Both the position numbers and the translations under genes were made by a program. This document shows positions 16,315 through 24,100 of a stretch of 50,042 nt of DNA, piece after piece. How positions within the stretch are numbered: position 1 is the stretch's first letter; each line of letters starts with the position of its first letter. The stretch is from NCBI GenBank assembly GCA_903915655.1, contig CAIWTU010000114.1:1-50042 (forward strand), read 5' to 3'. The DNA is from an uncultured Geobacter sp. (GTDB lineage Bacteria > Desulfobacterota > Desulfuromonadia > Geobacterales > Geobacteraceae). The notes below the pieces were generated by a model that worked only from the letters and a program-made list of their open reading frames with translations, did not search any database and was not told where the DNA came from.

Positions 16315-16680
16315 AGGTAGCTGCTTGAAACCATTCTCCCTGATTATGTGGCAGACGTTTTTCCTGGCGCCACGCTTGAAAATATTTCAGAACCATGAGC
16401 GACAGATGGAAACCACGATAACACGACAAAGAAACAGGTCCAAATAGCGATGTTAACGCCCTGTATACTCGCACTTCCAGGAGAAAGGCATACAATCCCC
16501 TTTCTCACTAAAAGAAGGAGGGTGAAAGATGGTTAAAACAGAACTGGTGAAAACGTCGTTAGGTGTGTGGAGTGTCCAACCAGGCAGAAGCACCGGTCAA
16601 AAAACGCCGTCAGTGTCCGTAAACCTCATCTCGCTTCACGTATCCCAAGGGCCAAATACCAAGGGTTCAAGGGGTAGAGG
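16315..16680. other. 366 bases with no confident gene
   Basis: A very good ribosome-binding site (GAAGGAGGGTGAAAG) precedes an ATG at 16529, but the frame that follows looks unlike protein and later lies antisense to the peptide gene at 16681-16866. The block CCCAAGGGCCAAA near 16644 is repeated at about 16924, showing that the 3' flanks of the two peptide genes were duplicated with them. Confidence 0.5.
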
Positions 16681-16866
16681 CTACGAAGGCGTCAATTCCG
16701 CGCAAATTTCACAAGGACCAACAATAGTCGACTCACAACCCCCCTCAGAACCGCTCGATCCAGTAACACTACTTGTCTTGCAAACTTCTAAAATCGCCTC
16801 CTCCGGTTTGTTCCGCACCAGGACAATCAATTCCGGTTCCAACCACGGCTTCTTGCTTTCTGTCAT
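16681..16866 (-). CDS. Short Cys-containing peptide, paralogue 1 (candidate modified-peptide precursor)
   Basis: 61 residues from the ATG at 16866, with AAGGAGG 9 nt upstream; a longer frame to 16887 lacks support. Residues 5-25 (KKPWLEP, then ELIVLVRNKPEEA) are almost identical to the next paralogue. The rest is rich in Gly, Ser and Thr with Cys at 29, 44, 52 and 55. A conserved front and variable small-residue/Cys tail is the usual layout of ribosomally made, post-translationally modified peptides. No obvious modifying enzyme or exporter adjoins it. An uncharacterised conserved small protein is the alternative. Confidence 0.7.
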   Translation of the reverse strand: MTESKKPWLEPELIVLVRNKPEEAILEVCKTSSVTGSSGSEGGCESTIVGPCEICAELTPS

Positions 16867-16960
16867 TTTTACATTCCTCCTTTTCACGTTCAGTTTTCAG
16901 CCTGCAGCTTAATTCTCCACGGTTCCCAAGGGCCAAAACCCAATCCAGGTGGTAGAGAGG

Positions 16961-17149
16961 CTAACTCTCCGAGAGGCTATTGCAGGCACCACTGCAATCA
17001 ACCACAGAATAAGCACACATAACATACCAACCATTAGGGCCATTTCTCAAGTCGCCTGCAATCTTGCAAGCTGTCAAAACAGCCTCCTCCGGTTTGTTCC
17101 GCACCAGGACGATCAGTTCCGGCTCCACCCACGGCTTCTTATCTGCCAT
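16961..17149 (-). CDS. Short Cys-containing peptide, paralogue 2
   Basis: 62 residues from the ATG at 17149, with AAGGAGG 9 nt upstream in the same context as paralogue 1. The front matches (KKPWVEP, then ELIVLVRNKPEEA) and differs by a single Leu/Val change over this block. The tail (ACKIAGDLRNGPNGWYVM, then CAYSVVDCSGACN) differs from paralogue 1, yet keeps four Cys at 28, 45, 52 and 56, nearly the same spacing. The two genes lie head to tail 94 nt apart with similar 3' flanks, showing tandem duplication with the front held constant. Confidence 0.72.
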   Translation of the reverse strand: MADKKPWVEPELIVLVRNKPEEAVLTACKIAGDLRNGPNGWYVMCAYSVVDCSGACNSLSES

Positions 17150-17258
17150 TTTTCCGTTCCTCCTTTTTAAGTGCCAGAGGTATGTTCCAACCGTTGAACC
17201 CATGAACCTGTAAACGTTTTTTACTTTCTCACAATCTCCCCGCTCTTGTCAAATCTCA

Positions 17259-17363
17259 TTAAATAACCCGGCGCTTTTTCTCCCTGCGCTTCCGTCGCAG
17301 TTTCCAGAACACTTCCCACGCAAGGTACAAAAACACTCCGGACATCACCCAATTAATGACCAT
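17259..17363 (-). CDS. 34-residue membrane peptide
   Basis: AAGGAG (17376-17371) is 7 nt before the ATG at 17363. The peptide is one hydrophobic segment (MVINWVMSGVFLYLAWEVFW) followed by a very basic tail (KLRRKRREKKRRVI), so it should insert in the membrane with the tail in the cytoplasm. It is the first gene upstream of the two Cys-containing peptides on the same strand, 109 nt from paralogue 2. Possible roles are a small regulator, toxin-like peptide or anchor; none can be chosen from sequence. Confidence 0.5.
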   Translation of the reverse strand: MVINWVMSGVFLYLAWEVFWKLRRKRREKKRRVI

Positions 17364-17498
17364 AATCATACTCCTTTTCAACATGTTTTGACGTTGACAG
17401 TGCAAAAATGCCGGCAAAGTGGCCCTTGCCGGATTCCGCTGTTAGAGCAAGCCCCTTTCTGCAAAACTGCTGTATTCGCCGTCACCTATGATTATGCA

Positions 17499-17537
17499 GG
17501 TAAGGGGTCAGGTAAGAGGTAAGGGTAAGGGGTCAGG
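17499..17537. repeat. Short direct repeat GGTAAGGGGTCAGG
   Basis: Two identical 14-mers at 17499-17512 and 17524-17537, separated by related GGTAAG units. Similar GGGGTCAGG strings flank REP-associated transposases in other genomes, but no such gene is present. The surrounding 17364-17642 shows no gene. Confidence 0.5.
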
Positions 17538-17642
17538 CATCCAAGATGCTATGATAAAAACCGCCCGTAATAAATATCCGTGGTTTGCGTGCCAGGCGGT
17601 GAAAATACATCAATTTGATAACATGTCAACTTGGAGGATTGA

Positions 17643-17857
17643 CCAGATAGCGGCCTGAGGATAAAGGGATACCTGGAGCCCGACGCGGTTTGTCAAAAGT
17701 GTAACGACATGGAAAGGATCTGCTGCCGATTTTGCTGTTGTCCCTTGTACCACGAAGATGCGGTGGTAATTTTGTGATGAAGCCTGCTGGCATAAGAGAT
17801 TGCTCGGCATGTACCAAACCCCATACAAAAGAGTTGGTAGAAATGCGACGACCATGA
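17643..17857 (+). pseudogene. Cysteine-rich small-domain protein gene with a frameshift
   Basis: One frame gives VCQKCNDMERICCRFCCCPL then YHEDA; a shift to another frame gives CGGNFVMKPAGIRDCSACTK then PHTKELVEMRRP and a stop at 17855. Joined, they match the PF04071-type Cys-rich small domain (CxFCxCPLY...CGGN...DCSxCxxPH). One missing base near 17762 explains the break. No start codon is visible in the first frame. Intact relatives are thought to bind metal; this copy is probably inactive unless the shift is a sequencing error. Confidence 0.6.
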
Positions 17858-17927
17858 GGCCCCCCGGCTTCCTCCCCCGGCATAGAGTCTGCCCCCTTTT
17901 TTCGGGGCCTCTTGTTGAATATTTTGT

Positions 17928-18029
17928 TCAATAAAGTTGAAAAATATCCATAACATACTGAGCATAGACACTATTTCGGAAGTCTCAAAAATAAGGATAG
18001 CACAAGTGGATAGTGTCTGGATAGTGTTT
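17928..18029. repeat. Right island repeats: TTCAATAAAGTTGAA and paired GGATAGTGT
   Basis: TTCAATAAAGTTGAA near 17928 followed by GGATAGTGTCTGGATAGTGTTT at 18008-18029, same order and orientation as at 15741-15862. Together the copies bracket about 2.1 kb. Confidence 0.7.
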
Positions 18030-18130
18030 GGGGTTTGTTGGAGGTAAAAAAGCTAAACATATCAACAGGTTAACTCGTAACGGCAATGGTTAAGAAGAAG
18101 TTTATCCATAGGGGGCGTAAAAAAAGTTAA

Positions 18131-18176
18131 ACCGGGAATTCCCTATCAATAAATCGTGTTCAGTGGAAATCCCGGT
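18131..18176 (-). terminator. Terminator of the moaD-like/thiF-like pair
   Basis: ACCGGGA (18131-18137) pairs with TCCCGGT (18170-18176), extended by TTCC/GGAA after one mismatch. On the minus strand the stem is followed by TTTAACTTTTTTTACG. It lies about 70 nt past the ThiF-like stop codon. Confidence 0.55.
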
Positions 18177-18243
18177 CTTTGCTGTTTCAGTAAGGGGCAA
18201 GCTATCGATTTGGTCGAGTCTCAGGTTGAAAGAAGAAGGGCCC

Positions 18244-19062
18244 TTAATATTTTATCTCATCGAATTCCATATCAAGAAGGTTAATGTGCAGTGTGCGGTT
18301 ATTTAAAGGCGTTCCCATCCCCAGGATGAGCTTGCAGACCTCCGCAACCTGCAGACTTGCAATTACCGCCGGGGTAAACGAAGGATTGCCGAGCCCTTTT
18401 TCTATCCCTTTACCATCGATGGAGCGGTTGTAAATCTTTCGCATCGTCTCCTCACCGGGCAACTGGGTCGCCACTTGTCCGTACCACCCCCCGATAGCTC
18501 CATGAACCATCGGCACGTTCAGTGCGGTGCTTACTTCGCTCAGCTCCAATCGTACCGGAATGCTGTCGAGGGCATCGACGATTATATCGACTCCCTGCAG
18601 CAGCTCTAATCCGTTAAGCCTGCCAAAGGCGATTTTCATCGGATAGAGAATAACGGCAGGATTAAGCTTTGCCGCACGCAGGTAGGCTGCCTCAACCTTC
18701 GACTGGCCGAGATTCTCAGTCGATGAAAGCAGCTGCCGATTCAGATTGTGCTCTTCAAAAACGTCCGGATCGACTGCTGTTATCCGGCCAACCCCGAGGC
18801 GGGTCAACTCTTCGATGATATAACCGCCCAATCCTCCACAACCGATAACCGCCACATGGCTGCGAAATATCCGTAACTGCTGGCCAGTGGAAATGGTCTT
18901 CCTGTTTCTCTGATAACGGGCCGGCAAGAGGCCCATTTCCAGAATAACCCCCTCCACCTCGGAAAGAGTCATTCCGAAAGAGCCCGCAGCAGAAACCTGC
19001 TGCTGCCACGCTATCAGGTCTCCATCAGCTTGGGTCCGGAGGAAATCGCGCAGCTTTTCCAT
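18244..19062 (-). CDS. E1-like adenylyltransferase (ThiF/MoeB/HesA family)
   Basis: 272 residues from the ATG at 19062, one base after the stop of the MoaD-like gene. After about 70 N-terminal residues, the nucleotide-binding motif VIGCGGLGGYIIEEL is followed by DPDVFEEHNLNRQ, then DIIVDALDS and VHGAIGGWYGQV, the usual E1-like blocks. The CxxC pairs that bind zinc in many ThiF/MoeB proteins are not seen. It should activate the C-terminus of the small partner protein by adenylation. With no thi or moa gene adjacent, the route (tungsten/molybdenum cofactor or another sulfur transfer) is open. Confidence 0.85.
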   Translation of the reverse strand: MEKLRDFLRTQADGDLIAWQQQVSAAGSFGMTLSEVEGVILEMGLLPARYQRNRKTISTGQQLRIFRSHVAVIGCGGLGGYIIEELTRLGVGRITAVDPDVFEEHNLNRQLLSSTENLGQSKVEAAYLRAAKLNPAVILYPMKIAFGRLNGLELLQGVDIIVDALDSIPVRLELSEVSTALNVPMVHGAIGGWYGQVATQLPGEETMRKIYNRSIDGKGIEKGLGNPSFTPAVIASLQVAEVCKLILGMGTPLNNRTLHINLLDMEFDEIKY

Positions 19063-19063
19063 C

Positions 19064-19288
19064 TCAGCCCCCCCCCACAAGTGGAAATATGGAAAGGGTG
19101 TCGGCATCTTTGAGTTCGCACTCTTCCTCGACATGTATTCCGTTGATAAGGGTTGCACCGATATCATCCTCGGGAAGGCTCAGCTCTTCTATTACGTCCC
19201 TGACAGTCTTGCCTTGCACGTATTCCCGAGTTTCAACAGTAAATCGTCCGGTGCGGAAAGTGGCGAACAGTTTCAAAGTTACGTTCAT
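19064..19288 (-). CDS. MoaD/ThiS-like sulfur-carrier protein
   Basis: 74 residues with a beta-grasp pattern (MNVTLKLFATFR, GKTVRDVIEELSL, then GATLINGIHVEEECELKDAD) and a C-terminal LVGGG, the Gly-Gly tail that is adenylated and thiocarboxylated. FATFR near the start is more MoaD-like than ThiS-like; a typical ThiS is encoded separately at 27454. It is translationally coupled to the ThiF-like partner. Confidence 0.85.
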   Translation of the reverse strand: MNVTLKLFATFRTGRFTVETREYVQGKTVRDVIEELSLPEDDIGATLINGIHVEEECELKDADTLSIFPLVGGG

Positions 19289-19374
19289 GAAGCATCCTCC
19301 CGTATGGTTTGCATCTTTGCATCCAGGCTGACGGCGATTGATGTTGCAAATAAAGCTGCCCGGATTGCAAGTAC

Positions 19375-19401
19375 ATTATATTTGAGTTATTCGGGTGTCA
19401 A
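19375..19401 (-). promoter_or_regulatory. Sigma-70-type promoter for the moaD-like/thiF-like pair
   Basis: On the minus strand, TTGACA (19401-19396), a 15-nt spacer, then TATAAT (19380-19375). Both hexamers match consensus perfectly; the spacer is short. It is 87 nt upstream of the MoaD-like start. Confidence 0.55.
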
Positions 19402-19689
19402 GGAAATTATGACGCTCAATCTTCTGATAAGAGAACATTGTGTAGTGGTGGCTGGTGGCATCATCCATGGTGGCATCCAGATCCCATTTTGCTCAGGATC
19501 CCATTCATGGCTACTTGCATCCTGGTCTATTTTTATGCCGGAAAGAGCCGCCCGATCGCGATGCTTCCGGGGCTCCTGTCGCCATTGTTTCTGTTTCATC
19601 CGTTGCTTGCAGGCAACATGATAAACTGTACAGTTTGTCTGCTACATGATCGGACATATTATGAGCTTGCCTCAATATTCTATAAGAAG

Positions 19690-19718
19690 TTAACAATCCT
19701 GACAAGGTCCCTTATAAT
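19690..19718 (+). promoter_or_regulatory. Sigma-70-type promoter for the small lipoprotein
   Basis: TTAACA (19690-19695), 17-nt spacer, TATAAT (19713-19718). The rest of the 523-base gap 19289-19811 has no recognisable gene. Confidence 0.55.
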
Positions 19719-19811
19719 TCTCTTAAGTTCGGATTGCCAAATATATCCCATTATGTCATTGAAAACTCTGGACTTTTAATTGAAGTTATTAAGTGCTTTC
19801 AGGGGGAACAT

Positions 19812-20009
19812 ATGAAGGGGTTTGGAAAGCAGATAGCCGCAGGTTTGACCGTGGCCATATTCATTGCAACAGCAACATACATGGTCGTTTATACGGCCGG
19901 CTGTAGTGGCGGTGATAGCTCGCACTCTGATCTGACACCGACTCCAACATCGGGACCGACTCCAAAATCGGCGCAGGCTCCATCAATTCCAACAGCAACA
20001 CCTTGTTAA
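19812..20009 (+). CDS. Small Pro/Thr-rich lipoprotein
   Basis: 65 residues starting at the ATG 19812 after a GGGGGAA box. The hydrophobic signal (residues 8-29) ends in YTAGC, a plausible lipobox, with C31 as the lipidated residue. The tail is a short disordered Ser/Pro/Thr stretch (TPTPTSGPTPKSAQ) ending in Cys. It has its own promoter and terminator, so it is expressed as a single gene. Function unknown. Confidence 0.65.
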   Translation: MKGFGKQIAAGLTVAIFIATATYMVVYTAGCSGGDSSHSDLTPTPTSGPTPKSAQAPSIPTATPC

Positions 20010-20073
20010 CAGCTGGTTCTTAGTCTCACCTGGCCCAACACCCTGCGGCTTGAGCGTATCGGATGGATTTTTC

Positions 20074-20109
20074 AGCCCGCTTTGTTGTAATTACCGGACA
20101 AAGCGGGCT
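20074..20109 (+). terminator. Rho-independent terminator
   Basis: Perfect 12-bp arms AGCCCGCTTTGT/ACAAAGCGGGCT, 12-nt loop, followed by GTTTATTATT. It ends the small lipoprotein transcript. Confidence 0.85.
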
Positions 20110-20180
20110 GTTTATTATTCAGAGGAATCGGGACAGCCGAGATGACCTGATTAAGAACGTGTGCAAAATCGGAGGAGTGA

Positions 20181-20997
20181 TCAAATTACGTTTTCTTTGA
20201 CCCCCCGGTACAACTTTTCCACGCCGACCTTCAGAGGCACTTGGGATCGCCAATCCAATTCCAGCGAGGCTTTAGAAATATTGTAGACGCAGACGCGTTG
20301 ATCGTCGGGACGCCAATCGCGCCGTGCGACCGGGATCGGCTTGCCAAGCGCCGCCGCAATCATGAACCACGCAAGCCAGCCCTGATCTTCGATGCCGAAC
20401 TGCCGCGTGCCGTAGACTGCGGACTGACGAAATACGACGGTGCGCAATCCATAGATGCGTTGATAATCGCGCACATATTGGTCTGCCGCCCTTTTACTGC
20501 AACCGTAGGGGGAGTGGAAGTCGAGGGGTTGTGCTTCGGACACGCCGCCCGGGCAAATCGCGGTACTCGTAACGGGTCGCGCGTTCGGCTATGACTATAT
20601 CATCCATATTATTGTAGATCTTGTTGGTAGATGCGAAAATAAAAACCGGATTTTTATTGGACGCGCGCGGCTTCTAGGGCGTTGAACGTGCCAAGTGCGT
20701 TGACTTCGTAATCGGTACGCGGATCCGTGATTGATATCGTCACTGCGACCTGAGCTGCGAGATGATAGATCGCATCGGCATCCTGCGGGCTTCGAGAAGC
20801 GTGAGCGCGTCGCGAATGTCGGCTTGAATCAGCTCGAATCGTGAGCCGTACTTGCTGCGTAGCCAATCCCCGTTTTTCACCGCGCCGCGCCGCAAGAGAT
20901 TGTCGAACGGAACCGCGCGTTCTTGACGCGCGAGCAACCGATCTATCAAGTTACTGCCGATAAATCCGCAACCGCCAGTGACGAGAATCTTTTTCAA
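20181..20997 (-). pseudogene. NAD-dependent sugar epimerase/dehydratase, multiply broken (CDP-paratose 2-epimerase-like)
   Basis: A plausible TTG start at 20997 (GGAG upstream) opens [19 protein letters not shown], the Rossmann motif. The reading then needs frame changes to follow [10 protein letters not shown]...[15 protein letters not shown], next NPVFIFASTNKIYNNMDD, then SEAQPLDFHSPYGCSK (with the YxxxK-type active-site region) and RTVVFRQSAVYGTRQFG. After AAALGKPI the sequence jumps directly to PVARRDWRPDDQRV; intact relatives have about 75 more residues here. Three or more frameshifts plus an internal deletion make it a clear pseudogene of a short-chain epimerase for surface sugars. Confidence 0.8.
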
Positions 20998-21104
20998 CCT
21001 TGATCTCCGTAATGCCTGGATTCGTAGTTTTTGATTTACAGATTTGCCTGAGTATCTCAACTATCAATTTCCGAGAGAAAAATATGAAGCTCTGTGAAAA
21101 GACT

Positions 21105-24100
21105 TTAACCGGCAGTTTCCAGTAAAATATCGGACCGGTAGCCTGCAGTTTCGGCTTTGCTGATCAATTCCATGACCGTTGTGTGCCTTTTGGCCATTTC
21201 TTGAGGCAAATGCTTCATTTCTCCTCTCTTCGCCCTGAGTGATGGGACTGCAATCAGGTAGAGCCAGAGCATTAGGTCTTCGAACCGTTCCCTGTTGAAC
21301 CATTCAACCCCTCCACTCTTGTGAAGCAGTATGAATTCGGCGACGTTCCGATCGTTGAACAAGCGCCTCAGTCGCTCCGCCCCCCCTTCCTTGTCATTGT
21401 CGGCAAGGAAAGATTGGTGGGCAAGTAGAATTTTCATCAGTTGGACTTCAGTCCCTGCTCCCCAGGGGGATGCCCAGTTGCGGTTACTCTCCGCTTTATG
21501 AAATGCCGTTTCAAGGACTGAGGTGAGGCCAAATTCATCGAGCCACTCAGCAGAGTGGTATGGAGAATCTTCATCTCCAGGCATCACGCCGATACGATGT
21601 AAGGTCAGGCAGAGCGCAAGGAGGAGCTGGTTGAATTCCCCCCCCTTGACCCTCAATGACGACTGGAACGCGCCGAGCGCACTGCTTTCCGCTTTCCTGC
21701 GACTTCGCATCTCCATCACTCCTGCGACCAGTTCCAGTTCGGCAATAACCTTGTCGACAATATTTTCAGCTGTTTCAGTACCCCCTTTCTGTTCGGCAAG
21801 AACTGTGTAAAAATTGCAGAGCAGGTTGCGGAGAGAGTCTTTACATTCGACGCCAGAGGCTTCCGGGGGAGTTGGAGCAAAAAGGATGGCCAGGCGTTCC
21901 GTTACCCCATCAGACAATTCCGAAAATGCGGAAAGGAGCACGGCATACCTGATCAGTTTCATTTCCTGATCGAGACTCGCAACCGCGCCTCCCTGCAACT
22001 GCCGGCACAGTTTCCCCCAGGAGCCAAAGTCGTCGTCGCGTATCTCTCTGAAATCAAGGAAAGCATGGTACTCAAAGGCCTCCATCTCTACATACAACCC
22101 CTTTTCCGCAAGCTCCACTCCATGGCGGAGATATTCCATGTCGGTTGCGTAATCGCGGAAAGCGTAATAATAGCGGCCATCTGGGTTGAAATCGAGCGCC
22201 TCTCCCAGGGTCTTGCTTGTCAGAACGGTTTGATCCCTCTCATCTTTTACGGCGCGGGAGCAGGAGGTCCTGATCCAGCCAGATGTGGAAGCAAATTTGT
22301 TGTGGAAGAGAATCAGTCCCCGCTCGTTACCGGCACGGTTCGAATAGGCGAATACGTTTTCATCCACCTTGTCAGCGGCATGGAAATCGTAAAGGGTGAA
22401 ATTTTCCGATTCACTGAACAGGTATCGCTTCCTCATGAGGGGGAAAATCCTCTGTTCATGCATCGATACGAGGTGCTGGTCAACCTTTTCCTCCCAGTAA
22501 GAGCGGCGGTATTCCATCCCGTATTTTTCGGTAAATCCTTCGATCTGTCCATGGCCGAACATCGGAAGACCGGGCATGGTTACCAGCAGCACGGCCGCAC
22601 CAAAATATTTTCCCTCTTTGCCGAACTGGTCTATGGCGGTCCGTTCGTCGGGGTTGCTCATGAAATTGACAAAACGTTTCAGAATCTCCGGGTTGAATTC
22701 CAGGATGTTCCTGATGGTCTGCCGGTACTTGGCGTTCTCTTCCATTTTCAGCATGTTCATGAAGGCGCTGTTGTAAACGCGGTGCATGCCGAGTGTCCGG
22801 ACAAAATAGCCCTCCATAAGCCAGAATGCCTCGGCGAGAAGAAGGGTGCCAGGCGCTTCGACTGCGATCCGGTCTACCACTTCGCGCCAGAATTCACTCG
22901 GGAATACCCGGTCGAAATCTTCACGGGTCATGCCATGTTCGGCACGGGAAGGGATTCCCCCATGACCTGGCTGGGGATACCAGAGGCGCTGATAATGTTT
23001 TTTTGCCAGTGTCATGGCGGCATCGAAGCGGATGATCGGAAACTGCCGCGCCACATGGAGGATGGTCTGGATAACCGCTTCCCGTACTTCCGGGAGGAGG
23101 TAGTTGAGTTGCGCCGTATCGTTCCACGGCGTGCTGGTGCCATCGTTACCATGATAGATGTAGCGCACCCTGCCGGTATTGTTGTCCTGGTGCTTGAATA
23201 CCACGGCGGCATCACGTCTGTCCCAGTAGCCGTTCTCGATAAAAAGGCTGACTGCGGGGGAGAGGGAGAGATCGGGGCCGGTGAAGCTATAAGCGGGATA
23301 GGGGGGGTAATCGAGTTGGATGAACCAGTCCGGGTGTTCCACTGTCCATTTTGAGAAAATGCCGGTATGGTTGGGGACCATGTCGCTCGCCAGTCTGATG
23401 CCCCGTCGCCATGCCCGCTCCTGCAGGTTGTGAAAGGCATCCTGTCCGCCAAGATCTGCCGCTATAGTATAGTCGAAGAGGGAATAGGCGGAAGAGACGG
23501 CCTCCGGGTTTCCGCATAGTTGCTTGATCTCTTGAGACGAGGAAGAGCGTTCCCATACACCGATAAGCCAGATGGAACTGAAACCCCACCTGGAGAGACG
23601 GTCGAGTTCTTCATCAGGAATCTGGTCGAGCCGGAAAATATTCCGGCCGTATATCCTTGAGAGCTGATCCAGCCAGACATACACCATCTTGGCGATCATC
23701 ACCACGTTGGACATCCAGCAGGCATCGGGTGAGAACCTCTCGTACTCCGGGTAATCATGGACTTCTGTCCCTATCCGGTCGCTCCCCTTCCGGAATTCAA
23801 GGACCTGCGGTTTTCCCGGACCACCCCCCAGTTTACGTTCCTCTTCCTGAACGATGGCAAAAGCCAGCAGGATTTCCGAGAGGAGTTCGGGGGGAAGAAT
23901 TGCCGTCCAGTGGGTCCTGATATACTCCAGTTGCCCGGCCAGGGAGGTGGGTGAAAACTTTATCGGCAACCGTAACAGTTCCATGACTGGAAGATCAAAG
24001 GGGTCGAAGTTTGGTGCGCTGGCCAGTGCGGTGTCAATGGAGTCAACAGTCCGTGTAAAGGCGGTTGCTGCGAGTGCTCCGTTATGGTCGAAGAGCCCCC

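Noticed and set aside
17499-17537. CRISPR array
   Set aside because: Only two short units with an 11-nt gap, no spacers of even length and no cas gene.
22065-23354. 429-codon plus-strand frame antisense to the GH13 gene
   Set aside because: Composition is not protein-like and the opposite strand carries all GH13 catalytic motifs, so it is a shadow frame.
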